Source: Tetrapyrgos nigripes
Lineage: Eukaryota > Basidiomycota > Agaricomycetes > Agaricales > Campanellaceae
Direction of reading: 5' to 3'
NCBI GenBank assembly: GCA_013368315.1
Contig: JAACJM010000004.1
Coordinates: 1,054,001 to 1,118,000 of the forward strand
DNA: 64,000 bases
The notes beneath the pieces are model-generated. The model saw nothing but the letters and a program-made list of their open reading frames with translations, had not been told where the DNA came from and searched no databases. The translations under genes were made by a program, and so were the position numbers. This document shows, piece by piece, positions 22,259 through 34,398 of this stretch. Within the stretch, counting starts at the first letter, position 1, and each line of letters begins with the position of its first letter.

Positions 22259-25200
22259 CTACCGTTTGCCTCCTCTTCTGGGCAATTTTTTAATGGGGCG
22301 GCCCCCTGCACCCCCAGGTGACGGTGCAGGCGTTTGCACCAATGGTGAAGAGGTTTCCACCTCCCGAAGGTGTAGAGCCGGCAGCACCAAATGTCGGTGT
22401 AGTCGGAGTAGCAGCTGCTCCAAAGCTTGAACCAAATCCTCCCGAAGGCAATGCAGTGTTCGGCGTTGCCGGCGAAGCAGCTGGTGACCCAAATGCGAAT
22501 GGGTTACTGTTATTCGTAGAGGAAGAGGATCCAAACGTAAACGACGCAGACGGTTGACTGAATGTAGATGGACTAGCAGGTGCAGATCCGCTGGACTGTC
22601 CGAATGGATTAGAGTTGTTGTTTGAACCAAAAGTGAACGATGAAGCGCCAGAACCAAACCCGCCAGCTGTAGCAGGTCTCGCTGAATCGTTCTCGGGAGC
22701 TTTAGAACTTCCAAAGGCAAACGGAGAGCTGCTTGAAGATTGACCAAAACCACCGCTGCTGAAAGGCTTCGCTGCTTCGGGTTTATCATCCGATTTCATA
22801 CCACCGAAGGGATTACTGCTTGCACCATTGCTCATACCAAAACCAAAGCCCGTTGAAGCAGGAGTTGTCGAACTGGAAGTGCTACTTCCTTGGCCGAACA
22901 AAGGTGCTGGCGCAGATGAGCCTCCAAAGGAAAACCCGACAGAAGGCTTGGATTCTGTGGGGTTTAAATCTCTCGTCGGACTCTCATCCATTCGAATCTC
23001 TTGGTCATGATTAGGAGGGGTGACAGGCCGCGCAGTCGCAGGTGCCCCAAACGAGAAGGGTTTAGAGCTGTCAGTGCTGCTAGTGCTAGTACCGCCTCCG
23101 AACGAAAATGGCGAGGACGTCGCCTGACCTGTTGACGAACCTCCGAATGAGAAAGATGTCGACTGGTTGCCGGCATTGGATGAGGTCTCAAAAGGCGAAG
23201 TTTTGGGCTGCTCCTCCTTCTGAGGTTGCCCAAAAAGGAACGAGCTTGGCTTCGCAGGCTCGGTACTTCCGCCAGTAGCATCGAATAACAAACTTGTCGT
23301 ACCGTTCGTCGAGGCTGAAGGCTGACCAAAACTGAATCCTGTGGAAGAAGCTGGGGCACCTGATTTGGTAGTGGTATTGCCGTTGCCAAACAAGCTTCCG
23401 GTAACAGGAGCAGTGCTAGATGACGGAGCACCAAATTGAAACGATTTTTGGACAGGCTCTGTCGTAGTACTAGCGGCAAAGTTGAATGGAGACGCAGAGG
23501 GCGTAGAGGGTGTATCCGCGGGTTTTCCAAAAGAAAATGGTGCTGCTGAAGCCGATTGCGCCGATGATTGTGGTTGCCCGAACGAAAATGACTGAGACTC
23601 GGTCTTCTTCGCTTCTTCAGAAGGTGTAGCAGTAGAAGCTATGGCTGACGATGACGGAGCGTCACTCTGCTTGCCAAAATTGAAGGGGGATGAGGCACTC
23701 CCAGAAGTACTCTTCGCCTTTGGAGCTCCAAAAGAGAACGCTTTCGGTGCCTCAGCACTGCCAGGAGTAGGCTCTGCCTGTGGAGCTCCGAAAGAGAACG
23801 CTTCTGGCGCCGCAGATTCCTTGTCCTCTGTATTTTGTGCTGTGGCAGGAGCACCAAAGGAGAAAGGTGTAGAAGGAGCAGGAGTGGGGGCAGCTTCCGT
23901 GGGAGCCGCGAAAGGAGGAACAGTGGAAGTTGCAGATCCTGCAGAACCTGGGACAGCGAGGTACTTGCTGGAACCAAAAAAGTTTGGAACTTTTGTCGTC
24001 TCAGCTCCAGCCCCTTCCCCATTCTCTGCGGTGCTACTGGGGACGCTAACAGGAATGATGGGAGCTGCCTGACGTGAGAAGGAATCAGGGACTTTGTTCT
24101 CTGACGTGGCTGCTTGTGAAGGGCCTGTAGTTTCCGCAGGAGGTGTAAGGGGAGCTGCACGTCGGGAAAAGAAGTCTGGAACCTTTGCAGGAGCTGTTGT
24201 CTCAGTGAAACTGGTAGCTGACGACTCTGAAGCGGCCGACATGAAAGGCGTAGAAACTCCAGGAACAGGCTCTGGAGTGGCTTTGCCAGGGACAGGCGCA
24301 GCTGGAACATCTGAGGTGACCGTAAACGTAGCTGATTTAGCAAGCGAGAATGGCAAGGATGTAATGGGTGGCTCCTTTGCGTTTGCTGTCGGCTCTTCCG
24401 CAGGCTTGACCTGGATAATGTAAGTACAGCATAGCCTTGATAATAACTCTGACTCACTTCAGGAAATTGAAAACCTGCAGGAACTTCAAAGACAGGCGCT
24501 CGTTTGGCAGCTTCCTCAAGCATCTCCATATCCTTTCTAGACTCTTCTGAGATATCATCCTCTTCCTCAAATGCAGCAGAAAACTTGGACGACCTGTTGT
24601 TGGTTCTGGGTGGTCTACTGAGATGAGAGCGGGGGGCCCTTCCAACCCTAAGAGAGGAAGTCTGAGGACCATTCGTTGAAGGAGCACGATTGACACTGAA
24701 GTTATCTTTCTCCTGCGGGGGAGGGGGCGGAGGAATCTCGGCAGCTGAAGCTGGCACAGATGCTGACGTGGCTTCGAGAGTGATATCATCCCCAGCGTCT
24801 TTGACATCAGCAATGGTCTGTGCTTCAGGTTCCGGTGTTCCTCTAGCCTTTGCCAACCTCTTCTTAATTCCACCAGTACCAGCATACGGTTTGGTCCGAT
24901 TAGCCTCTTTAGCCTTTTCCTTCTTCCTGTCTTTCTTGCTAGGACGATCATGATCTCCCATCAAGACAAGCGCATGTTTTCGGCTGAACATATCGGTGAT
25001 ATTGGAGGCAGCCGGACCATTGGAAGATTGCTTCGACATTTTAGACCGAATCCGCGTTGGGACCAGTGGTGTCTTGTAGAAATCCAGTTCTCTTAGGACT
25101 TTCTCAGCATTAGCCGCCTCGGGGGTACCTATCGATGGTGAATAAGTATTTTGAGTGCAAAAAGAATGATGAAACATACCTGTGGGCGGTGGCGTACCGA

Positions 25201-26069
25201 ACAGGAGTGAGCTATGCTGTCGGATAGGGGGACGACTCTGTAGTGGAAGAATGAGCAAAAAACCTTTTTCTTCTGTGAAATCACGCACACTTCGTTGAGA
25301 ACCAACCAATGAACCTAGCGTCGTCACGGATGGGTTCGCCTGAGACTCTGATGTCTGAGTGAGAGGCTGGCTGGGAGCACGCACAAACACCGGATTAGAG
25401 TGAAGTGCAGAAAAGGCAGGGGGCTCGGACGCCTCGCGGGGTTGTTGGAGAGGCTGGGGCGTCAAAGAAGTCCGCATCCGGAATGGACGACCAGACAAGG
25501 GTGGCATCGAGGACTGGTCGCGGATGGATGACACGGATTGGGTACTTCGATTATCGACATTGTAGAGTGGGATGGAATGCATGGAGATGTCGCGAGAGAT
25601 GGAGCGGTCGGGGTCAATAGACATGGTTTGGGATAGTTGGCGTCGCAAAGGAGAAACGGTAGAGCGGGTATTAACGGCTGCAGGATCTTGTATAGTAGCG
25701 GACGAAGAACGATTGGAGAGGTCATTTAACGAATAATTAGGTTTTTTGCTGAAAGGCAGAGGTAGGAGGATCGAGATAGGCAGTCGGAGGGGAAGAGTCT
25801 GGACTGCGAATACGCATGCGTTTCGCAGGAGCGGGCCCGTCCTCTTGCATGACATTGTTGTCCAGAATGATACGCCTTCGTTTTCCAGAAAAGTCGTTGG
25901 GATCGTCAAATTCATCAGCAGGAGCTGACCCCAAGAGTCGCGAGAACGGAGCTGCGACGAAATTTTTGATGCTACCAAGCAGAGATGAATTTGAACGAAC
26001 TAGAGTCCTTCGCGGAGAATGGCCCTTTCTTCTGCGATTTTCCAGACTCGAGGTCGACATTGGGATCAT
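22259..26069 (-). CDS. NUP1: FSFG-repeat nucleoporin, Nup1/Nup153-like
   Basis: A nuclear-basket nucleoporin that binds importin-beta/cargo through FG repeats. The N-terminus has basic Arg-rich DNA and a predicted amphipathic helix (LLGSIKNFVAAPFSRLLG), as in Nup1/Nup60/Nup153 membrane-binding helices. The middle has the block VLRELDFYKTPLVPTR. The C-terminal 700 residues are a run of FSFG, FNFG, FGFG and FTFG repeats with acidic/Ser-Thr spacers. A very basic tail (GRPIKKLPRRGGKR) ends the protein, resembling the Kap95-binding tail of yeast Nup1. A 51-nt intron at about 25129-25179 and another near 24421-24467 are clear. The end needs an intron of about 55 nt near 22308-22362. At 25742-25747 (A6) the frame shifts by one base; see findings. 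Orthology to Nup1 is inferred from architecture. Confidence 0.82.
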
Positions 26070-26251
26070 CCTGATGGCTGCAACGACCGCCTGCCACGGA
26101 AGGTCGAGTCGAGCAACGGAACCGTGGCGATTATGTCAGCACAAAAACAACTCATTTCCCAAAAAGGTCTCATAAGGTCTCTATGCTGCAAAGCCATTAT
26201 TTGTGTCCAGCACTGTGTAATGTAGGTATCAAGGTAGTAGTCAAGGGGTAT

Positions 26252-27750
26252 CTATATCAGCACTGCCGTAGCAGGAACTCTATCATTCCTGGAGCATGAA
26301 TGCTGTATCTTCTTCAAAGTCTCCCCAAATGCTCCAATATCTATTGATGTATCACTCAGAACACTCGCCATGGCAGTGGCAGTGATAGCAGCGGCCATTT
26401 CTTTCGAGTAGGACTCTTTTGGTGTACAGCTGAGTGGGCTGGACTCACCCACCCACTCTTTGACAAGAGGGTGGTCGGATGACGGAGCGAATCCACAAGC
26501 ACCGAACAATTCTAGATGCCGACTAAAGTTTGCGGTCCGATGAAACAAAGGAAGAGCTGTCAAAAAGCATAAGGACGCGCAAGTGCTGACGTTGCGTGAG
26601 AACGCTACCTTTCCCCAAGATCTCGTGTGCTTCATTTGGATTTAGGTTCTGCGTGCACATGACTACAAAGGATGAGTTTGAGCAACTCAACTCCAAGACG
26701 TATCCACTTACGATAGCAGCACACGACAATAGCAGCCTTGCATTCTACGTCAGAGTAAACGAGGACTCGATGGTTGTTCGCAATTGCTTCTCGAATAAAG
26801 TTGCATGCTTGCGGTATTGTAACGAGCAGAGCATCTTGCGACAGATCGTCGATGCTGAATTGCTGGACAGTAGAACGTAGATGTGGGACAGTGAAAGGAG
26901 ATACCGAAACTAGATGAAAGATGCCTAGTTCGATCATAAGGGACTCTGCTTGTTGCGCATCATCGGGAAATTCGCTAATCAGGTGGAGAATAATGAGATA
27001 CGGATGCAGAACCCGGTGGAGAAAATAAGCTGACCTGGACAAGAACAGCTGGTTGGGGATGATAGCCACTGTATCAATCATCTGATTGAGAAAAGCAGTA
27101 ACCTTTTGCCCTTGTTTCCTTTTCCATGATACGTAGACAGCATTGCGAGTAGAAGGGGAATAGGCGCAATCCTCAAAGGCGTCGAGTTGCTTTATAAACC
27201 CATAGTTTGGTTGGATACATGGTCGGCCTAGTGCTGTTAGTAAACAAGGGATATGCAAGTAAAATACACCTACGCTTTCGAATAAAATCCAGTGCATAAG
27301 TAGAATTCCATCGCCGCGACTGCATTACTGTGACGCCAGTGATCAGTAGCAAAGCAAAGGCAGGCGAGTGTAAGATAGAGCTTACAGTAAGCAGCGGCCA
27401 CAGTGGCACTTCTAGATATCCCCATAACACAATGGACAAGAACCCGACCGCCTTCATCAAGAGCTTGTTGAATGAACTGACATGTACTCGGAAGATGTAT
27501 GAGGAGATCGTCATACTCGCAATCAGCGACCGCTACTGCCAAATGTTTCGGTCCCGTTGAGGAAAGCTCTTGACAGACAGAAACAATATGGGTGATGCCT
27601 ATCGCGGCGAGTGTTCCAGAAGATTTTGCAGTGGCCAAGCTTGAGACGATCAGATGTGGGGAACTGTGAAGAGAAGCTCAACGCTTACTTTCCAATATAC
27701 AGCTTGTTCTTGAGGATTTCATCGAAACTGGGAGTCACAGGATACCCCAT
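26252..27750 (-). CDS. Tandem dual-specificity phosphatase with a degenerate second domain
   Basis: The protein contains two dual-specificity phosphatase (DSP) domains. Domain 1 runs from MGYPVTPSFDEILKNKLYIG through ITHIVSVCQE and has an intact active-site loop, VLVHCVMGISRSATVAAAY (HCxxGxSRS). Domain 2 repeats the fold (MIELGIFHLVSVSP, VTIPQACNFIREAIAN), but its loop reads VLVYSDVECKAAIVVCCY, so the catalytic His-Cys and Arg are gone. The C-terminal 90 residues are unrelated (ESYSKEMAAAITATAMAS). Two-domain phosphatases with one dead half occur in fungi and can act as regulators or substrate binders; the substrate here is unknown. The start is set at the Met (27750) just before the conserved domain; an open frame continues about 77 codons upstream. 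It lies 182 bp upstream of the Nup1-like gene. Confidence 0.85.
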
Positions 27751-29035
27751 AGTGAAGGCTAGTGGAGGAAAGAAAGCAAGAAGTAAACTGTCCACTGACT
27801 TCGGAGTAGCAAAATTAGAACCATAAACTTTATTTAACATGACGTCGTCGGCGTCTCTTGCCTCAAGTCTTTCAAGCAATTCTGCTGGCTCAGATCTAGA
27901 GGCACTCTCTGAATTACAATGACCGAAAGGCAAGATTGAACTTGAATCTGGTAAGGACCGCACATATAAGTTCGATACCATTCGCTCTGATGTTCTGAAC
28001 TTTTTCCCTGCCAGTGAGGAGGAACTTGCTAAGCTCTTAGCTCAGCGACGACGAGATCGGGCAAACTATCCGGGGCCCTGATGAGAATGACAAGTCGTCA
28101 GTCAAAATCATGCGAGCAAGGACCGGGACAACGGCATTGATGCCTCTCGTATGTAGATCCCCCATCCATATCGCTAACGTTGGCGATTGTCAAGCCTGTG
28201 CGTTTAAATTCATGCTTTCTCCTCATCAGACTAATCAGGTGCTTTGTAAAGTAATTTGCAAGCGAGATGCAGGGAATGGGACGTGAGGCTTCTCACTGAG
28301 AACCACCATTGCATGAACGAAAAAGAAGTCGAGTATCTCATATGAAACCACTTTTCGGACAGAATACCTGTTTCTCAAAGTGGTACATCCAGATGAAAGC
28401 GAATGTGTATGCGATTACAGGACTTTCTTGCAGATGCTCCCGAACTCGATGCCTCTGTTCGTAGCTTTGGGTAACATGCCCTTCAAGCTCCCCTCCATTT
28501 ACACAGAGTGTGTGTCTGCCCTAGCCGACCTTCCCTTCCATGTGAGCTATGGGTTCCGAGAACTCATGGAGCACAACAAGACGCCACCGTATCTTCAGTA
28601 CCACCACGGCAGACATCATTCATTTACGGCCATCGACACTTGACCCAATCCTAATACTTGCCTCTGACGGATTGGCCGGCCTTTTCTCCTAGAACGAAAA
28701 AGACAGCGTATCTCCAGAGCGCTCTCGTCATGGCCCACTACATAAGGAGAGGAAAACTGGAAAAATAATAGTAAAAATGTGGAGGTCTTATTTGAGGTAT
28801 TGGATGGTTCCACAGTCGTTTTCCTGAGCTTGTAAGGGCCGAAAGGAGTGTCGGACACATCGATGACAGCACGGTTATTGTTCTTTTTGTCTGATAGTAT
28901 TGGGAGTGGTAATGAAATACTTTTGTCGAATACCAGATTGTACGAATATATGTAATGAGCAAGAGTAAGCTCGAGCCGAGTGACGTCAGTGTGTGCTGCC
29001 TTTGTCGCCGACGTCAACTGGTCGGCAAGTTGAGA
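27751..29035. other. Gene-poor divergent region with short unassigned ORFs
   Basis: The DSP (-) and YME2 (+) promoters must lie here. On the plus strand an open stretch at about 27933-28081 encodes KIELESGKDRTYKFDTIRSD and a charged end EEELAKLLAQRRRDRANYPG. A second at 28380-28643 (87 codons) encodes FLQMLPNSMPLFVALGNMPF and later FHVSYGFRELMEHNKTPP. They look protein-like but match no family I know and are separated by stops. They may be relics of one decayed gene. A minus-strand ORF, 28616-29152, overlaps the YME2 5' end and is probably fortuitous. Confidence 0.35.
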
Positions 29036-32000
29036 ATGCTTCGACTTGCGCCCAAAGGGCCTCTCAAGCAGCTCAGATGTTTGTCTACAGCTGTAGAGGT
29101 ATGTCTTCCGATTTCGGCTGACAATAAACTGACAATTTGCAGACGCAGTCACGCGAGGGATGTGTGTTTATGGATTCAGTGTTTCCAATTCAAGTCTACC
29201 GTTACGAGTGCGCTACATCTGGAACGCTGTAATCAGTTTCTCATTCAGACTCTAGTTTCCGACGATATCTCGGTGATTTACGTGAAGAAACACTCTTGGG
29301 CTCCATCAGAGACTCTCTTGCTTCCGTCAAAGTTCAAAAATTTCAACTCGTAACTCTGGACCCCCATCCCAAAGATGGTGGTGTCTTTGTTCGCTTCAAA
29401 TACCAAGCGTCAAATGAAGATCATGCTTTGAAAACAATAAAAGAGGAGATTGAGAAATGCTTCGTGGAATCAGGAGGAGTATCCTCCTGGATAGGAAGAC
29501 GTCGTACTAAAGTCTGGGTTGTGCAAGGAAATCCATGGCCCGAGGTGAGTGAGACGTTGTATGCACTTCATCTCCAGCTAATGCCTTTTCTGCCAGGATA
29601 TGAATCGCTTTGCTTCAAAAATGATCAAAATTTCTTTCGATGGGCCAGATGTTCCTGAAGAGGCGTTGTATAGTTTACTTCGGGTGAGCAAACATTTCTC
29701 CTTTCCTCGAACTTCACTCATCTGCCTTAGCCCTACGGTCGAATATCAGATATAACGGATGTGGGTCCGGCCCCCGCAGGCACATTACGTTCAACCACCG
29801 TCAATTTCGAACGCTTGAAAGCTGCAACAATAGCTCGAAACACCATACATGGGCTATCTGTCCAAGTACCGGGAGGCTCAACGACAAGATTACGCTGTTT
29901 TTATCAATATCCTATAGAAACTCACGTAGTCCGAGATTGGATTTCAAAGCATCCTAGAATAGTCTTGCCAATCCTTTTCTTCCTCCTCGGAACTCTAACC
30001 TATACTGTTGGTATTCCTCTCTCTGCAAGATTATGCCGCATATAATGTTTGACCGCCAAGGCAGGTATTCGATCCTATACGTATCTTCATGGTGCAGGGT
30101 AAAATGCTTGATTGGTTTGACCCTCAAGGTAGCCTTACTCAACAAATGCGCAGATTTTCAGTACTGACTGTATACATACCAGAGTTTAAACTTTACAAAT
30201 GGCTCAAGGCGAACACTCTGGAAAGGCTCTATACCCCGGCTCCCTCTGTTCTTCCAAGCGAAGAGGTTTGGCAGGAAAGAAAGGACGCAAAGGATGCCAT
30301 TCGAGCATACCTCACCGATCAACCCAGTAAGCAGGACAACTCAATGGACTTGTGTTAACATCAATAAATGTCTTCCAGCAACCGTCGCCTTCGTACATGG
30401 TCCACAAGGAAGCGGCAAAACCACAATGGTTGAATCCGTGACGAAGGAGTGTAATAGGTGAGCGTTTTTCAAACGTTTGCCAACGTGCAGAAATCGACTT
30501 CTGAAAATCATGTGGAAGGAAGACCCTCGTAATCGATTGTCGAGAACTGCAGAAATGTACATCTGACGTGCAACTTCTAAATGCACTAGCTAGACAGACA
30601 GGATACCGGCCGGTGTTTTCTTTCCTCAATTCCATGAACAATCTCGTCGACCTTGCTAGCGTTGGACTGATTGGACAGAAAGGTACATCCTCTGGGACTC
30701 GTTCAGATTTTCTCGCGTCTTTGACATGATTCTCTTCAGCTGGGTTCAGCAGCTCCATTGAAGAACAACTTCAACAAACGCTCGACATTGTTGCGACTGC
30801 GCTAAAGAAAGTCGGCGCGTTGCATCGAGAACAGATCGAGAAAGAGATGGAAAAACGGGACAAGGAGGGCGGTTCGTCCAAAGAAAGTAAAAGGCCGCAA
30901 CAAGATTCTACAAAAGGAAGATCCCAAGACCATGATGGTCGAAGAGGTTATGTCGCTGGGAATGGTGTTATGAGTGAATTGGGGGTAGGTGACGAGAAGA
31001 TTAATGATGAGGCTGCAAGAGAGGGGAAGCGGGAGAACAGAGGAGAAGAGAAAGAAGATGGAAACAAACGGCAGAAAAACGACGTCAAGGCCTCTGAACC
31101 ACTTCCTGTGGTCGTCATCAGGAGTTACGCCTCCAAGGGTGGATTACGTCGAGAAGAGATCATGAATGTCATTGCGAGCTGGGCGGCGAGGCTAGCAGAG
31201 AGTCAGGCGAGTTTGAAACGTCTCGCCTCTAGATTGAGGGCCGGAGCTGAATTCTTGTCCTTCTGAAACTTGTAGATTGCACATGTTATTGTTGTCAGCG
31301 ATAACAGAGAGAATGCCCGTAAACTGGCAAAAGGCAAGATTTTTCCCTCTTCTTGACGACTGATACAGGATGATGACCATTTTTTCAGCCCTACCATCGA
31401 AACCTCTTAATTACATCGCTCTTTATGATGCCGATTCCAGCAACGCTCTTTCTTTTGTCAAGCAGAAATTACATCGCAACAATGCAGACTTGGGACTAAC
31501 TGATGAAGATACTGCCTATGTTGAGAGGTTAGGTGGTAGATCGAGTGATCTTGAGAGCGTAAAATTTTCTGACCTCATTCAGATTTCTGAGCCGCTTAAA
31601 GCTAATACGATTCTGCTCTCTTTATAGCTCGTCTACAAGGTCGACACTGGTGCTAGTATCAAAGACGCTGTGGAAGACATCATCAATCGGGGTGTTGGAG
31701 AATTAAGGAAGAATGCGTTTGGAGATGACGCTGAAGATGCGAAGAATCTGCCTTGGACGAGAGAGCAGGCATGGTCTGTGATGAAAAATCTGGCCAAGGA
31801 CGGACAGGTATGGATTGATCTGGTGAGTGTTGCATGGAGGGCTGACGTTTGCATTGCAGATTCCCTACTACGACGTCCTCTTCAATTTCCCTTTCAAAGG
31901 TGACGAGTCGGCATTGAGGAGTATGGAGGAGGCCGAGTTGATTAACATAGCGACGCATAATGGTAAGGAAGACGTCGGCGTGCCGAATGGATTCTTTCAG

Positions 32001-32412
32001 TACAGCTCATCTTACTTTGCAGGCCGGCCAAGTGTAATACGACCCGGTAGGCCGGTTTACAAATATGTTTTCGAGCGTCTTGTCAATGGTAAGAGCCTCT
32101 CCACTTTGTAACTTATGTCCTGTGCTACATCACTTTTGCACAGACCCAATTTTCCGAGCAACACAAGAGATTACATACAACGAAAAGCTGATCGCAGCCG
32201 CAACCGAAACTATCAAATCTTGTGAAGTAGAACTACTTTCGCTCAAAGAGATCAGGACCGCATTCTCTCGTTATTCTATATGGCGTGATCCAGCAAACAA
32301 CCGCGCAAATTATCTTCTCGGGCAGATGCATAATGCGGAGAGCACACTTCAGAAATTGCAGGCCACGAATGCGGAATTGAAGAAGGTGTTTCGGACAGGG
32401 TCAGGAAATTGA
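29036..32412 (+). CDS. YME2: Mitochondrial escape protein 2 (YME2/RNA12 family)
   Basis: YME2 is an inner-mitochondrial-membrane protein with an RRM facing the matrix and an ATPase-like RNA12 domain outside; it affects nucleoid structure and mtDNA escape. The chosen start at 29036 gives MLRLAPKGPLKQLRCLSTAV, a clear presequence. Then come EGCVFMDSVFPIQVYRY, an RRM-like part (DVPEEALYSLLRPYGRISDI), the transmembrane helix IVLPILFFLLGTLTYTVFDP, and a Walker A motif in AFVHGPQGSGKTTMVESV. A long charged insertion (30820-31100) precedes the RNA12 C-terminal domain with LPWTREQAWSVMKNLAKDGQ and VNDPIFRATQEI. Introns are short and numerous. A start at 28955 would add 27 residues that lack targeting character. 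Confidence 0.9.
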
Positions 32413-32531
32413 TGATGTAGTTTGTAGACAGGGGTCAATTGTCTTCGACTCCGTCTTTCTATTTCTTTTTGGTGGGATATTGTTTGTCCTTCATAATTAC
32501 TCTCCAGCTCACGTCAATAGAACACCTGTAC

Positions 32532-34398
32532 TAAGAAAAAGTCCACGTATTCCAAACACGATGCGCATGCATACCATTACATCTTCACTCATCGGGACTT
32601 CTACTGTGCTTCATTTTTGGTCGAAATCCGGTCATTTATAATTCCTTTCTTCTTCCAACTTTCGCAATGTTTGGTTCTGAATGACCAGTAACAGAGCATA
32701 AAGCATCTCAACATGCTGCATGATGTATGGTAGTTAGCAATCCGCATTCAGCCAATGCAGAAATCACTCACGGGAACAGAAACTTTATTTGCTCTTGCCA
32801 TCCTGACGACCTCGCCAACGATGACCTCAACTTCGATTGGCAAGCCCTTTCTGGCATCCAGTAGCATACTAGGAACATGAGCGTTGTCAGGTGTTATGTG
32901 GAGTTCTCTGTTGAAGTCGAATGCATGTTTTGTAAAACTGGAGGGTATTCCCTGTTCTGAGTCTGGGTAACCCAAGGCCCGCGCTAAACGAGGAGACAGG
33001 GGTGAACACGAGAAGGTCGCTGGAATAGACTGACTGACCTAGTGACTCCATCTCTGAAAAAACTGCTTTGAGGGCTCCTAGCGTGTATTCTTCTATATGC
33101 CCGGCAGTCTTGGGATGAACATAAGGGGAGTAACGCGTAGATGGATCACTGGGAGGAGGCCGGAAGATGGCAGGGACGGTGTAGCTGGCAGGGTAGACTA
33201 TTGTCAGTTATATATCAGGGATTGTCGTAATTTGGAAAAACACCACGATGAGTCGATGACATACTTTGTGAGTGTCGCAAAACTGGCATAGGCTTGAAGA
33301 AAAAGTCAGGAACGAGCAAGAAGGTTTGATATTCGTACTCTGACCTATGTTGAAGTAATCTTTGGCAAATTTCTTCCTCTGTCTGTGAAAGAACCGGTCG
33401 GTAAAAAAGATAGCTGACGACAGAAATCGAATGCTCACATCTCGCCTGCAATTTCGACTATTCCACCACCTCTCTTGAGAATTGTAGCGATAGGGTCAAG
33501 AATCTTCAGCTCATCGGCAGAGTTAACGAGCGTAGTATTGTCTTCATGCCGGTATATTCCTATTTCCAGTCGATCCTATGCAGCCAAGTTGACAAGTTGC
33601 GTCTGTAACGCAGATGCATACAACGTACCGATTCTCCATGCTCCACTACATCTGGTGCAAGCAGATTACAAAAGATATAGAGACAGCTGTCGATGATCCT
33701 TGGCTCTCCTTGTCCGAGTTTCTTCACAGAGTGATAAAGGTCAATTTCCACGTTGAGGCCATTCTGTAGAAGCATATAGACAGGTTGGGTAAATCTATCA
33801 GTGTATGGTGCCTTCAAGAGCGGTTCAAGAATTTCGGGAGTGGTAATGACATCTGGAATGGCTTTTGTTGCGACCAGGACATAATCATAAGCCATGTCTG
33901 CAGCCTCTGCTACTGACCTACATACTTGCAAAGATGAGATTGCAGATCCGACAGTTTCATGGAGCGGTACTTACATCTATCAGGCTTCCAACCAGAGATT
34001 TCACCATACTTTCGACTCTCGAAACGCATTCCATGATCTGGCCAAATTGATTGAGGATCAAGCAAAGAGTAGGAAGTTATTGCTCACGGAGTAGATCATT
34101 GAAGTTGCTCCTTGCTACGACAGTCAATCTTGCAAGTCCACTTCGCCCAATCACGAATGAATCTTTTGTGACCTTCTAAGTTTTTGAATTTGAAAATGGA
34201 GCCTGAAACTTACACACTGCGCCAATGGCACCAAAGCCCACTAGTAGGACCTCTTTCTTCGGCACTTCTGAAGTCATTTGGTCAAGCCAGACGTTGATAA
34301 ATCCAAGCTGCACGCTGTTATGCTTGCAATGAATCAATCACATCGCAGGAGATTGGCGGCCCGACAGTTACTCCAGGACTTAGTATTGCTTCCGAGTC
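32532..34398. repeat. Dispersed segmental duplication, ketopantoate reductase unit 1 (1.87 kb)
   Basis: It matches 36826-38689 in the same orientation, including 3' flank, all introns and about 120 bp of promoter. Identity is very high through most of the gene by eye, with differences concentrated near 33000-33020, 33590-33640 and 34070-34090. The two units are 2.4 kb apart. Confidence 0.92.
32632..34277 (-). CDS. 2-dehydropantoate 2-reductase (ketopantoate reductase), copy 1
   Basis: The enzyme reduces ketopantoate to pantoate with NADPH in pantothenate/CoA synthesis; fungal relatives can also act on other 2-oxo acids. It starts MTSEVPKKEVLLVGFGAIGA with the GxGxxG dinucleotide loop. YVLVATKAIPDV carries the conserved Lys region and MLLQNGLNVE the NG motif of ApbA/PanE. 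The C-terminal domain has YSPYVHPKTAGHIEEYTLGA, GIPSSFTKHAFDFN and VPSMLLDARKGLPIEVEVI, ending LVIQNQTLRKLEEERNYK. The exon 2 donor is GTGAGC after LLR where copy 2 has GTGAGT after LHG; both are in phase. So the gene appears intact. The second copy lies beyond a HET gene and a MITE. Confidence 0.87.

Noticed and set aside
22290..22370. Frameshift at the 3' end of the Nup1-like gene
   Set aside because: An ordinary intron of about 55 nt (gtggaa...tgcag) restores the frame to the conserved basic tail.
22290..24356. Nup1 FG region as a tandem DNA repeat or CRISPR-like array
   Set aside because: The repeats are at the protein level (FSFG motifs) with variable spacers and no conserved DNA unit.
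28955..29035. Upstream start for YME2 (27 extra residues)
   Set aside because: The extra residues are acidic/cysteine-rich; starting at 29036 gives a proper mitochondrial presequence.
28616..29152. 178-codon ORF antisense to the 5' end of YME2
   Set aside because: It overlaps the well-supported YME2 first exons and lacks any family similarity.
34070..34100. Loss of the exon 2 splice donor in ketopantoate reductase copy 1
   Set aside because: A GTGAGC donor in the same phase is present a few bases away, so the copy still splices in frame.
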